Source: Epiperipatus broadwayi | Taxonomy: Eukaryota > Onychophora > Udeonychophora > Euonychophora > Peripatidae | NCBI GenBank assembly: GCA_028023455.1 | Contig: JAQFVV010000021.1 | Location: forward strand, 372,001-436,000 | DNA: 64,000 nt | Direction: 5' to 3' | Shown: in pieces, positions 35,052 to 47,512 of the stretch | Position numbering within the stretch: position 1 is the stretch's first letter | Layout: each line of letters starts with the position of its first letter | Program-made: the position numbers and the translations under genes | The notes under the pieces: generated by a model | The model's input: only the letters and a program-made list of their open reading frames with translations | The model's database searches: none | Told to the model about the DNA's origin: nothing

Positions 35052-35199
35052 GAGTAGGCACTAGATGGGGATTTTATGCACAAGCCTTGTGGTATCTATT
35101 GATTACTCTGGCTTGCACTAAGTGGCAATATGTATAGAGTTTTACCTGTTTTAATAACAATTATAAGCAAGCTTAATGGTGATCATGTGATATAGTACA

Positions 35200-36522
35200 G
35201 ATAGTTCCATAAAATTATACTTTTTTTAATGGCAATTGCTATTTTATTTTTGATTAAATTTTTTGTTTCTTATAGAATTGAATTGTCCCCCTCCCCTTTC
35301 AAATAAAATTCCTGTATGCTAGTAAATTAGAATTTGTTTAAGTTTGTGTTTTACCATGAAATCAATTAATAATGTTCAGGTTTTAAGTACCAGTTAATTT
35401 GAATTTAATTTTTTTTTTGCAAAAATTTTTATGTTAATAATCACATAATGTATTTATTTGCCTTTTTTTTAAATAGACGTTAAATATTTTCAATTGTTTT
35501 ATATTAAATAATTACAGTATATATATTTACATGGATAATTTTCTGTAACAGTTAATGTTTATAGTCCAAATAGGAAAAGTTATTTACAAATTCCACTTCC
35601 CATTAGCATTCATGATTAAATTATAAATTTTTATAGTATGATTGCCATATCTGTTCTCTCAAAACCTGCAGATTTACTAATCCATGACTTGGGAAAAAAT
35701 AAATAAATAAAGATTTGAAATTCATAATTTCTGTATATGTATACTTTTACCACACCCTTTGTAAAGTTGCTATTGTACTGAATTTGAAAATTAAAATTTC
35801 ATTTAAAATAATCTCAAAACACATAGCTAACGGTTTTGCCAAGCCCAAAAGAAACCACAAAAGTGTTTTCTATGTATATATATATATGTGATGAAAGGAA
35901 AATTATTGATCTTCATTTTGAAAGAAAAACGGTATGCTTAATCTATTAGATAATATAGAAATAATACATCAGTTATGTAAAAGGAAATAAAAAAAATATG
36001 CTATTGTTCTCGGGATTTCTGAAACTACTAAATTGCATTCACAATATATGGATAAGTATTTGTTTTATTAGAAAGCATTGAATCTATATGGAGATTAGCA
36101 AAAAGAGAAAAAAATGGCATTAAGTCATCTATTACAGGAAAGGGATGGGTCTGTGGATATTCAGACAATACCAATTGGAAAAATTAAGCACTTTGTGGCT
36201 TCTTTTAGACTAAGCAAAATTACGTTCATCGACAACTTTGTATTTTGAAGTTATTTTAACGGTACTCAAGACAAGAAAATGGTTGAAAGTATATAAAAAA
36301 ATAATATGTGCTTAGTATTTATAAATTTTTGTTGTTTTTTTTTAATTGAGAATTTTTCAATTTGTAGATTATTGAATTTGTCAGATTTGAGAGGCCACTA
36401 TAGTGATCATACTACATAACTTTATAATTTAATCATCAACTTTAATAAAGTTGTGATCACTATTATCTATTTTTTATTCTTTGTACTCTTTAATTTTTCT
36501 GATTTCAAAATTTTAAACATTT
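35200..36522. other. Intronic AT-rich sequence
   Basis: No coding exon or element was supported here. Confidence 0.4.
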
Positions 36523-36535
36523 ATTTACTAGGACA

Positions 36536-36733
36536 TGTTATATATAGAGCTCGCAAAATAAGCTCTTAATAAGCTTTGCAGAATATCCCCAATGCCAGAC
36601 CAGTATCTGCTATTGGCTTTGTCAGTGAGGTGCTAGGATATTCAAACTTATTTTGCAAGCTCCATATATAATATTTGTGAACACAAGCTTATTAAATTAG
36701 GTCATGTGACATCTGACTTCATTTTTTTGTGTA
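36536..36733. mobile_element. Foldback mini-retroelement, family C
   Basis: The element is 198 bp with the 13-bp target duplication ATTTACTAGGACA (36523-36535 and 36734-36746). The arms contain TCGCAAAATAAGCT and AGCTTATTTTGCAAGC. The right end AAGCTTATTAAATTAGGTCA resembles the ends of the Penelope-like repeat near 1640-1670. A decayed minus-strand hammerhead retains an 8-bp outer stem I (GAATATCC/GGATATTC), a minimal stem III and GTC, but the boxes read CTGACAA and GATAC. Confidence 0.75.
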
Positions 36734-37756
36734 ATTTACTAGGACAAAATATAAAGTATACAGAAGCATATTTTGCCCATTGTATATGAATTCAAAGTTT
36801 TAATGCAATGTCATCTAGAGAATATTAAGTATCACTAATACATATGCATACAAAGTATATTTTAAGTGGGTATGCTCACTTTCCAAATGTGCATATATTA
36901 ATTGTTATGCTGTAGTTGTTCAGTTATTGTTTATAAATCTTTCAATAGGTTACAAAAAAAATTTCATAATAACAGTGTAGTTTAGCAGAGAAGCAAAATG
37001 ATGAACTTAAGAACTAACGATTTCTGAAATTGCAGTCCATCTATCGCTTTCAGTACTCAAATGTCACATGACTTGTCAAGCAACTCATCATTCATTTATG
37101 TATATATGTAGTTTAAATCAGTTACGCAAGCATATTTCAACAGTTTACAAATAATAATTCATTCTTGTGTATCAAACATATGGTAGATATAGGATAAAGC
37201 TCTTGCCATTAGCTGATCCAATCATTTCTCTTCTATTGGATCCATGTTGTATAATTTTTATTTCTACGTTTGAAAAAGTATGAACGAGCCATTCCTTTTA
37301 AATAAGATCACACAAACAGAAAGAATGAATTGTATAAAAAAAAGTGAAGAATGTAATGCAAATAAACCAGGCTATAGATATATTTGAACTTCATTAAATT
37401 TAAATTCCATATATAAGGTTAGATGCAGCATATTGATTTCTAACCTAGTAAAGAAGAATTAATAATCTTGTAATTATTGAAAGATAAGTAAGGCAAACAT
37501 GTTTTCGAAAGCAAAAAAAATGTGACAGAAGGAATTTGTGTAATATATGTAATGTGTATATTTGTTAGCAAATTTTTTCACTTTTTGTTGCCAGATGTCA
37601 ATGCTTAATCTATTCTGTGCTTTCCTATTCAAAATGGGACTATTTTCGAGCTTATGGTTTTCATCCAGGTGGAGCTTTTGGATCATGGACAACTGGATCT
37701 TAGGATCTAATGCACAATCCTTCCATCATTTATCTATATGTGATACTATCAAGCTA

Positions 37757-39007
37757 CCATGTTTCCTGAAAATAAGTCCTAACCAGAAAATAAGCCCTAG
37801 CATGATTTTTCACGATGCTTATAACTATCCGTAATATAAGCCCTAGTTAAGATTGTCAGTTAAGTAGATGGTCGATGGATGGACGCTATGTTAAGAAAAG
37901 TTTATAATAAATGTTTTGAATCAAGCTTTGTGCTTTTGAAGTAAGAATATATAAATAAACAATATTAGTGACATTAGTGTTTTAATTATATAAAAGGTAA
38001 TCATCCGTTCTCAGGGTCTATCTTGTGATTGGGGCGAGAGTATCCTTGCAGTTAACATCACTGTTTAATGGCGCTTATGGGAAAGGATGATTATTCTTCT
38101 ATACAATTACAATCTAAACACTGTGCTAGTAAAATTATCAATTATTAACGCTTTAAATAAATGTAATATGAATTATATCGTTCTTTCGTAATTTCCCGTC
38201 GACAGTTTCCGAAAAATGTAATTCTACTTGCATAGAGAAACAATTTATCTATCACAAGTCAGTATTAATTTCATTTATATATTTTTAGGTACTTATTTAA
38301 TACTTAGATTTAGAATGCTTGATTTACTTCTAGAGTTTAATCTAACTTTTAAATATTCAAGATAAAAATAAAATTAGTGTGATTTCTTTCCCTCCTCCTA
38401 AAAGATTTTATTAAAGTAATGGAAGTGATTTTAATATAAAAAAAATTTGGCTTAAGTTAAATCATCAACCTCTCAACCTCTTTTCTAAACAAAAGTTTTT
38501 AAAAAGAATACTCAAGCAGAGCTATTACAAGTAATTTGAAAAGTGTTTGATAATGGATAGACAAAGTTGTGTCACATATGTATCTTCATAATTCAATATG
38601 CTGCCATATGTTATAATGGATGTACTTAATGTGCACATTTTTCTATTTGCATTTTTATGTTGCTTTTTTGTGGACAAATGATTCTTAACTGTAATCATTT
38701 TTGTTACCACTCCTGTTTCGGCAGTCTTCAATTAAAACTTGATTTAACGGTAAATTTAAATGGAATTATATTCTAATCGCCAGATAAAATGAGTGTAAAA
38801 AGAAAAAAACTATTCTGGTGAGTATAAGAAAGGAATTACGGGGTTTTCCCGGGCAAGAATCTTACAGCTTTTTGTAAAGAGAAGTACTTGAATAAATGTA
38901 GATTTTTGTACATGAAAAAAAAAAGATATCCCCTGAAAATAAGTCCTACAGGGTATTTTGGAACAAAAATTAATATAAGACTTGGTCTTATTTTGGGAGA
39001 AACACAG
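37757..39007. mobile_element. Non-autonomous DNA transposon with AAATAAGTCC-type ends (TA target site)
   Basis: Left end CCATGTTTCCTGAAAATAAG and right end CTTATTTTGGGAGAAACACAG are inverted and flanked by TA (37755-37756, 39008-39009). Internal subterminal copies (CCAGAAAATAAGCCC near 37793, CCCTGAAAATAAGTCC near 38933) are typical of a very widespread MITE-like family in animals. At 1251 bp it has no transposase frame. Confidence 0.75.
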
Positions 39008-39009
39008 TA

Positions 39010-40589
39010 TCAGCTCAAGCTGAAAAATATATCAATCTTTTCACCCTAAACCAACTTGCTTGTCTAGTCATATAGTACTGAATCCAGTTCAGTTTCTATA
39101 TATTAAGATGTTCTTAGTTTTTTAATAACTAAAGTTACTTCTACCCCATGGCCAGGATTTGATATAAACTAATAAAACATCAATAAAATAATTTTTTAAT
39201 AATAAAAATTCTTTTTATTTTATCTTTTTCAAAGACGACAACCCTACCCCTATTCAAATATAGTCTTATGGTCTGTATTGCTTTTATAATTTTTTACTAT
39301 ATAGCTTTTCATTTAAGCTCATATTACTTTAAATTATATAAACTTAACAAAAATTTAAATTACTCCTGAAATAGTGTTCGATATATCCAGTGCTCTTATC
39401 AAATATCACTTTTGTATTATTCAATAAATTATTTAAAGTAACAGTATTTCATGCTATTTTTTATTCCCAAATTATATTTTTTTTAAAAAAAAATCTTTAT
39501 AAGACAATTTAAAAGGCAAAGGAATAGTCTTTTATATTATAATACATTATTAAAACATGTTATCTGTTCTGTAATTCCTCTTAAATAAAACAGTCTTAAT
39601 GAATTTATCAAAATAGCCAATAATAAGATAATCTTTATAAAATTGTCTTTTTTTGAATCAAAGGATTTCTGCAGCAAAAATTCCTCAAAGCAGCTGTTAT
39701 GTGGAGGATTAATTAATAGCTATCTGGTCTAATTATAAAGTCACAAATCCTTTTAATGTGTCTTCAATAAAGTAAAATAGATTTTAAGGAAGTTTTGCTA
39801 CAGAAATCAAGAAATTAAATAGTTGTTAAAAAAAAAATAGCTTTCTTTAGAAAAAAAAAAAAACGAATTTATAAAGATAACCTTAGTACTGGCTATTCTG
39901 ATAAATTTATTGAGTTTTTTGTTTAATAGGAATTATAGTACTGCTAATAATATTTTTAAAATGTCAAGGTAAAAGAAAAAAAAAGTTTTGTTTGTTTGTC
40001 TTTTAAATTGCTTTCTTATAAAGTTTTAAAATAGGATTATAAACTTTTTGAGAATAAGAAAATAGCATAAAAGAATTTTAAATAATTTATTGCATAATAT
40101 GCAAGAAACATTTGATAATAACATTTCTGAAATAGTTTATATTATTCCTTGTTTTTGCAAGAAAGTGGTCAAAGTAATATGAGCTTGAACGAAAGAGTAA
40201 ATAAATATCTTAGTTCTACATGAAAGAAATACAGACGGTAAGATTATCTTTGAACAGGCTAAGGTTGTCTTCTTTGAAAGGAATGAAATAAAGAGAAGAA
40301 TAAAAGAACATTATTAAAAATTTACTTCAATGAAGCTTTTGATATTAAAAAGGAAATTGAGAATTATGGGAAATTTATTTAGTATATATTTGCATTGTGC
40401 TGGTATTTCTTTGCACTTGAGAAATCTGCCTCCGCACCGAAACCAATTGGTGTTGAAAATTTTAGTTTTTAAATTTTTGTTAGTTTGTTAACTTTGAATA
40501 TGATATATTTTTTTCTTTTGTATTAATTAATTTAACTTTTAGCTTTTGATATTTTACATTTATTAAAAAAAAACAACATGAAAATAAAA
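39010..40589. other. Intronic AT-rich sequence with a family A body remnant
   Basis: 39030-39170 resembles the body of family A elements in reverse orientation (AGTCATATAGTACTGAATCC, TTTTTTAATAACTAAAG). Otherwise nothing is supported. Confidence 0.4.
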
Positions 40590-41440
40590 ATATTATAACG
40601 GAGAAACTGCCCCTCTGGTCGTGTGCTCTAAGAATTGACTTGCACTCTACGGTGTGCATCGACTTTAAAAGCATAAGTGTACTCTTAGAGCTTTGTTTGT
40701 ATATAAGCCAGTTTCTGCTCACCATACTGAAATCAGGACTTGAATCAGTTATGTGCCTGAATTATAATATAATATTAAGTAAAATTCAAAATTTACTATA
40801 TATTTAATCGAAAGTGGTTAAAAATGAGATAGTATCTCTCTCCTGCTATAAATCTAATAAGTTTATTCAATTAAATTACTAAGGTATAATTCCGACACAT
40901 AATAGATTTAAACCCTGTTTTTAGCATGATGAGCAAAAACTGACTTATATACAAATAAATCTCTAAGCATAAATATATACTTATGTTTTTAAGTCAAGGT
41001 GCATGGGAGAGCACAAGCCAATGTTTAAAGCACATGATAAGGGGGCAGTTCCTCTGTTATAATATTACAGATGAGGTGTGCACTGTATAAATTAAATAAC
41101 GGAATATTTTAAGTAAAATTCAAAATTTATTATATATGTAATCGCAGGTGGTTAAAAATGAGGTAGTATCTCTCTCCTGCTATAAAGGTAATACCTTTAT
41201 TCAACTAAATTACTAAGTTATAATTCAGGCACCTAATAGATTCAAGCCCTGATTTCAGCATGGTGAGCAAAAATTAGCTTATATACAAATAAAGTTCTAA
41301 GCATAAGAGTACACTTATGCTTTTAAGGGTTAGGGCTAGAGTTAGGGTGCACAGGAGAGTTGAAGTCAGTTCTTAAAGTGCATGACTGGAGGGATAGTTC
41401 TTTCATTATAATATTACAGATACGATGTGCACTATATAAA
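40590..41440. repeat. Repeat cluster: one inverted and two tandem copies
   Basis: Two direct copies of about 340 bp begin near 40780 and 41110; both carry AAATGAGATAGTATCTCTCT (variant), TTATATACAAATAAA and GGGGCAGTTCCT-like blocks. A partial inverted copy precedes them at 40590-40735 (GGAGAAACTGCCCCTCTGG, TATATAAGCCAGTTTCTGCTC). The origin is not recognised. GGGTTAGGG-like text near 41326 is part of the repeat, not a telomere. Confidence 0.7.
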
Positions 41441-41514
41441 TAACTGAATATTTATTAAGTAAATTGAAAATAAAAAATTCTATTGATCACTTACTTTTAT
41501 GTATCAACACTTAT

Positions 41515-42660
41515 GCTTGCTCATAACTGTTTCTAAAACAGGAAAAAGTCTCCATGCAATAGTGCCACTCAGTGCAAGCCAAAGTAATCAATGAATTCCA
41601 GAAGGCTTGTGCATAAAATTTCTATCTAGTGCCTACTCAGCTTGTGGCTTCTGTCAGTGAGGGTACTTGGATCTGAGAGCACTGCACCTAGGATGTAATG
41701 CAACTCTCTAGCAGCCATCTTTTATTTCTACTTAACCACAAAACTATGAGTTTAAAATTGAAAACACAATATTTTCAATCCAAGCTCAGTAGCTTATATA
41801 GTCATATAGGTCTGAACTCAGTTCAGTACCCATACATTTTGGTATCTTTGGTTCTTTAATAACCCATAGCCACCACTATCCTATTAGGCAGGATTGGTAT
41901 TAAACCACTAAACATCCCATGATCACTATTTCTTATGCTTGCTCATAACTGTTGTTAAAACAGGCAAAACTCTCCATATAGTAGTGCCACTCAAAGCAGG
42001 ACAGAGTAATCAATAGTTTGTGGCTAAGTAGAGATAAAAGATGGCTGCTGGAGGATTGCATTAGATCCTAAGATCTAGGTGCAGCGCTCTCAGATCTAAG
42101 GCTCCTCATTGAGGAAAGCCACATGCTAGAAACTAGTCTGAGGATATTGGATAAGTAGGCACTAGATAGGTATGTCATGCACAAACCTGGCATCCATTGA
42201 TTATTCTGCTTTGATTTCAGTAGCATTATTGTATGGAAAATTTACCAACAGTTATGAGTAAGCTTAAGAAATAGGGATCATGCGATGTTTAGTGGTTTAA
42301 TATCAATCCTGCTTAATAAGATAGTGATGGCTATAGTTATTAAAGAACCAAAGACACCAAAATGTATGGGTAGTGAACTGAGTTCAGACCTATATGACTA
42401 TATAAGCTACTGTGCTTGGATTGAAAATATTGTTTTCAAATTTAAACTTATAGTTTTGTAGTTAATTAGAGATAAAAGATGGTTGCTAGTGCTTTGCGTT
42501 AGATCCTAAGATCTAGGTGCAGTGCTTTCAGATCCAAGGCTCATCACTGATGAAAGCCAGAAGCCACTAGATAGGGATTTTATGCACAAGCCTTCTGGCA
42601 TCCATTGATTACTTTGCCTTGTTTTGAGTGGCACTACTGTATAGAGAGTTTTGCTTATCT
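41515..42660. repeat. Family A cluster, several decayed units
   Basis: An inverted left part (41515-41900, ribozyme region deleted down to CAGTGAGGG and its stem partner) is followed by two direct units with ribozyme remnants at 42109-42133 (first box TTGAGGA) and 42546-42565 (second box deleted). The units are spaced about 430 bp apart, as in the 16-17 kb array. Shared body text: AGAACCAAAGACACCAAAATG, GACTATATAAGCTA. Confidence 0.7.
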
Positions 42661-44173
42661 TGAAATGCCCTTTTGACAAGTTCAAAATAATTTTTCTTCT
42701 TAAGACAAATATTAATAATTTGAAATTTTTTCTTCTATGTGCTGGTCTCTTTCATAGCATTGCTGATTCGTACTCCTTGTAGATTTAATCTTCTACATGA
42801 CACCATTTTTATATAATAGGTTTACTGACTTTCATTGGTTCACTGCTCTTCAGTTGGCTAGACAGATCAAAACCTATGAAAACTATATTAATTATTCCAC
42901 CAGAGATTACATTTGTACTTAATATCAACAACTCACCTTGATAATTAATAAATCATTTCATAATTTACACCAATGGCACATAATAGTTAATTAAATTACT
43001 GGTCTAGCTATGCTTCACCAAAATTTTTATGTTAATTCCTTTTTTCCTTGTAGTGACTTCTACTAGTTTTAGGGGAAGTTATATATTCATTGTCGTTATT
43101 TACTATAGCAAATGCATTTCCCGCTATCACTAACTGCATCTGACTGGGTCCGAGGTAAATCAGTATATTGGTTGTTCTTCATTTCTTTTTATACCTAATG
43201 CCCTTCCATATGATAATTTGTCCTTTCTTGAAATCAAAAACAATATTATTTATTATTTGAAAAATACATTAATTTATTTATTGGATTACCTATTTGTTTT
43301 CAAACATTTTTTTGATTAATGACTCATTTAATTATTAAATTGAATACAATAGAAAATAATTTAATAATAATTATATTTTCTTTTCTTGGTTTCAAACAAC
43401 ATTTTAGTTAAAAAAATTGCAGTTTAAACAAATTAACTTGTAAATTTCTCAATTACTTTATATAAATTAATTATTAACATAAAGAAAACTAAATTGCTTT
43501 ACAAATAAAATCTGTATTATACTAACCAAATTGCTCAATCCATGCATTATTTGTAATAATATTTAATTACGTAAAACTATTTAAAATATAACAAAGTTTT
43601 TATACTAAATTTTTACTTCATCACTATAAAAAAAAGTCTAATGTGACTTTTCTTCTTTCCTTCATCTCACCATAAATATTATACTATAATATTTTCATTA
43701 TCGTCACTATAGCAGAAAATTGGGTTCAAATCTTTAAATTCGTTCAAAGCATTCAAAATATCTAAAAAAAATTTTTAATTAGTAAGAGATTTGTGTATAC
43801 ATTAGCATGTGTAAATGTTTTATTTTATACATACGAATACCTGTTAATGTTTCAATTTTAATTTTACAATAACTATAACGTCGGTGAGTTAATAATATGA
43901 TTAAATAACGCATACCGAAGGCTGATTACCCTCTGATTAAGAATTAATAACAATTCATGTTTTCAATTATTATAAAAGTTAAGCAGTAATCTTTAAAGTA
44001 TCCACAAACAGCCTTTTATTTTATTTAATACATGATTTTTGTACTACTTCATTTTCCATACTTTTTCCCACAGAGGTTAGTATAACATTACTGTTTTTCA
44101 TTTACTCTTATTAATAGCTCATGTACTTCTAGACTTATATATGTGGCTAAAAATTACATCACTGTAGCTCTTA
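42661..44173. other. Intronic AT-rich sequence
   Basis: No gene or repeat structure was supported here. Confidence 0.4.
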
Positions 44174-44188
44174 TGTTTAATTAAATCA

Positions 44189-44728
44189 TTATAACTTTAT
44201 TGCATTGCCAAATCCATATAATATTAATATCATCTATGTTCTTTATTACTTTTTACAATGCTTTTTTACAACCCACTATTGACAGTTTCAAATAATATTA
44301 TAGGTTAAAGAGAATTATATATATATATATTGAATGTTAATATAATGAATAATGATAATGTAAAATATATAATGTTAAGGTTATATATTAAAAAATTAAT
44401 AAGAATAAAGTAAAAAATAAATGAAATAAAAAAATATATATCTGATTATAAGAAATACTGATTGATAAATATAGAATATAAAAATTAAAATGTATAATAT
44501 ATAAAAAGACAATATGTAATTATATAGAGAGGTATATAAAGACAAATAATGATTATAAGATGGAATATATATATATAATGTAAAATGATATGTTCATGTA
44601 TATTTGTATTCATATATTTGTATTGTATTTGTTATAATTCTGAAGATGATTGTTGGGGCAATCGAAACAGTCAATTGTGGGTTATAAAAAAGCATTGCAA
44701 AAATAAAGAACATAGATGATATTAATAT
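44189..44728. mobile_element. Foldback mini-retroelement, family B (copy 4, expanded)
   Basis: The element has the 15-bp target duplication TGTTTAATTAAATCA (44174-44188 and 44729-44743). Its arms match copy 3 (TATTAATATCATCTATGTTC and complement). The centre is expanded by about 330 bp of TA-rich sequence. It carries a hammerhead-like core on the plus strand. Confidence 0.75.
44640..44668 (+). ncRNA. Hammerhead-like core in family B copy 4
   Basis: CTGAAGA, a 5-bp stem II (GATTG/CAATC with a 6-base loop), and GAAAC. The core is intact; stem I is weak (A/T only). Confidence 0.5.
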
Positions 44729-45239
44729 TGTTTAATTAAATCAATAGTATATCAGTAATCTATTGTCGTGGAAATACTAGAATTAGATAGTAAATGTTTA
44801 TTAATCTACCTTAAAACCCTTTATGTCTTTTACCTATTGTGCTCTATATGATTTTTAGCAATGGTGGAGTGTCAGATTCTGGAACATGATGTCCTCAGAT
44901 TGATTCCATTTGTAACCCTTATTTGAATGAGTAGTTTTGGGATTGAACTAAAAATTATGACTTATTTCAAAATAGATTATATTTGCTTGTTTAATGGGAT
45001 TTATCTAAAACTCTCTGAATAAAAAATCTCAATCTGTTACAGTCTAATAGTCAGTCTTTAATGTTTATATTAATATTTAGACCACATAGAAAGGTGGAAC
45101 CATCTTTTACAAGTAGTTTTGCAATATTTTCTGGATAGTCAGTCTTTTGATGTTAATATCATTAAATGTACTTAGATATGTAAATAATTGTGTGTATCTA
45201 ATAATATAAACCATCTCATTCATTTTTTTTTTTTTTCAG

Positions 45240-45518
45240 AAAAGTGATCCTTCACTCTTAGCTCAATTTTTTTATGCCGATGAAGAGCTCAATCTGGTGG
45301 CCACGGAATTAGATAGCTTTGATGGACGAAAAGATCCTGAACGTTGCACAGCGTTAGTTAATCAGCTTCGCATGTGCCAGGATCATGTGTTAAGCATCAT
45401 TCATCAAATCATGGATGAAGTTATTCTTAACGATCGCGCCAATAGAGATTTCAGAGTTAAATTTCCGGACGATGTTTTACAGGACAACTTGGCTGGACAA
45501 TTGTGGTTTGGGGCTGAA
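45240..45518 (+). CDS. ZFYVE28: lst2 (ZFYVE28), second coding exon
   Basis: Ninety-three codons, phase 0 at both ends. The exon is bounded by a T-run ending in CAG and a GAA/GTAAGT donor. The protein segment contains [31 protein letters not shown] and the [11 protein letters not shown] block, all hallmarks of the conserved N-terminal domain of Lst2/ZFYVE28. In C. elegans and mammals Lst2 negatively regulates EGFR signalling on endosomes, and its PI3P-binding FYVE domain lies at the far C-terminus, which is not in this window. No internal stop or frameshift is present. Confidence 0.96.
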
Positions 45519-47009
45519 GTAAGTTACAGAAATGAAATTTGAATAAATACTATTTTCTAGATTCTACACTAAAACATCTTCACCTATGATTATCTATTTA
45601 TAAACCTAGAATTGAGTGTGAAGACAGAAGTTGAATCTAAAATATTTTAGTTAGTGATTGAAGCTGTTGTGCTCAACCTCCCATTCGGGTGCTCTAGTGT
45701 CATATGACCTTCTGTAACACTATTATTATTACTTATTTCAAACAACAGAATTTAAGTTGTTGTTTTTTTTAATTTTTAAAACAGAATACAGAACCACTTT
45801 CTAAATTCTAAAAACGTAAAAAAGATTTTAGATCTACTGAAATATAGATTTTTAATTCTAAGTTCACACATTATAGTTTTAAAGAAATCCAACATTATCT
45901 GTGTGACATTTTCAATCTTTATCAAGCACAAATCTTATGTACATAAAGCAAATTTTAATTTTTGGCTATCATAAAGATTGATAATAGTGTGTGAATAAAT
46001 GAACTCTGAATCCTCCCTATTAATATGTTAACATCTAAAACTTAATTTCAGAAATTCTATTAAATAGAAGATAGAAAATACATTAGTGCTTTTATTGTAA
46101 TCTTATATAGTTTTTTTTTTAATAAGAACTTATATTTAATTTTGTTTAATTTGTTAAATGAATTGAATTACTATGATTGAGAATATTTGACGGGTCCTCT
46201 GTAAGTTCATTTTTTATCAAAGATGTAAGATGTTTTACAATTCTTTTATTCATGGGACCAAAATAAGCTTTTAATGATGTTGTCAAGAAAGAAGGCACTT
46301 TTAAACCAGAATTAAGCTTGGGATATCTAGGTTTATATTATATGATTACTATATATTGTATTGATTAAGTATTTCGCCAAATGAAACGTGAAATTTTTTT
46401 CCAGATTTCAATCATTTGTAAGATAACCCAGTCACCCTAACCATCCACTATTGGTGTTAAATGAGTATCTGACCATTCTTACCAAGAGAGTGGAAAACTG
46501 CTCATTCTTTTCTTACCCTACATTTGGCAAACCCAGTGATTAATACTTTCTATTTCCCTATTAGTGAGACCTTTGCCGTTTTACCTATCTACCGTCATAT
46601 GTTATCTTATAATCTAAAATTTCGTATTCATTTATGATATTAAAAGTTTATATCAATACCAGCATTAAATTTTTAAACATACGTCTTTTGTCGTTTAATG
46701 TATTTTTAAATAAAATTGTTTTGGTTCTGCAATTAATTGGTTGAATCATTTCCTGGATCACTTCTCATCCAGGAGAAAGTAAACTCAAAAGTTCAGTTTG
46801 ATTGTTTGAATGGACTGTTTTGCTCAACTTGCCCCATGGTCATTAATATTATGTCTTCCTGGGTAATTGAATCAATGATTATTATTATTATTAATTTTTT
46901 TATATTTTTTTGCATATTATTGGATAAATATTTTATGATTAACTATTTTTTCATAAGTTCTTATATTTTGCCATAAATTTAAAGATTTTTTTTTATCGAT
47001 TACTATTAG
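45519..47009 (+). other. ZFYVE28: lst2 intron 2
   Basis: A 1.49 kb intron from GTAAGT to TATTAG. No element was recognised inside. Confidence 0.9.
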
Positions 47010-47159
47010 TGTTTGGCTGCTGGTTCCAGTATCATGAACAGAGAAGTTGAGAGTGCTAGTATGCGCCCCCTAGCTAAAGCTGTAACCAAGACACTGGATA
47101 ATCTTCGTAGCCTACTAAGAGATCAAACGTTAAGAGATCCTTTAAATTATACTGAAAAG
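47010..47159 (+). CDS. ZFYVE28: lst2 (ZFYVE28), third coding exon
   Basis: Fifty codons, phase 0 at both ends. [12 protein letters not shown] continues directly from FGAE of the previous exon, exactly as in homologues, followed by [20 protein letters not shown] and ending TYTEK-like (NYTEK). The acceptor is TATTAG and the donor AAG/GTACTT. With exons 1 and 2 this gives 155 residues of the N-terminal domain. The next expected segment (family positions with FAEFELSYVSAM) was not found in the remaining 17 kb, so intron 3 is long or the exon was missed. Confidence 0.95.
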
Positions 47160-47496
47160 GTACTTCATTTTTTAAATTTTATGTTATTGTATTTTTTTTT
47201 TTTTTTTAGCAAATACGTTTTTCTTTTTTTTCTTTTATTTCTCCATTTAATTAGTTTTAAAATGTCAATAAAATTGTATTTTTCTTAAATTGTTAATAGT
47301 TGCAAGGAATTTACACCAAATAATGATAATATTAGTTAATTTCCAAAGAAATTGTGTGATATTATAACAGTATGTTTAATAAGAAAAACGCAGTCCATGG
47401 GTAGGCAAACAAGAAACATACCATTTAAAATAATGTTTTGGACAAGTTTTGTCACAGGGTAATGGTTCTAAATAGTGCAAGATAGAAGAGACGATA
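47160..47496 (+). other. ZFYVE28: lst2 intron 3, start
   Basis: This runs from donor GTACTT with long T-runs. The intron probably extends to the end of the window. Confidence 0.7.
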
Positions 47497-47512
47497 ACAA
47501 TTCTAGAAACAT

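Larger units (their letters stand above)
34703..35188. mobile_element. Foldback mini-retroelement, family A (copy 3)
   Basis: The left end ATTAAAACAG and right end GGTGATCATGTGAT are the family termini. They are flanked by an imperfect direct repeat, ATAATACAAAT against ATAGTACAGAT (9 of 11), perhaps a decayed target duplication. Arms of about 95 bp are inverted. Two ribozyme regions face each other, at 34837-34861 (minus) and 34993-35051 (plus), with a GCTTGGATTGAAAATATTAT-containing body between. Confidence 0.7.
19307..45239 (+). other. ZFYVE28: lst2 intron 1 (about 26 kb)
   Basis: The intron is bounded by GTAAGT and a long T-run ending in CAG at 45239. It is full of mobile elements, listed separately. 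No other host gene was recognised inside it. Long first introns commonly hold enhancers, but no element is identifiable here by eye. Confidence 0.88.

Noticed and set aside
41320-41345. Telomere-like GGGTTAGGG text
   Set aside because: Only two or three degenerate units inside a larger interspersed repeat.
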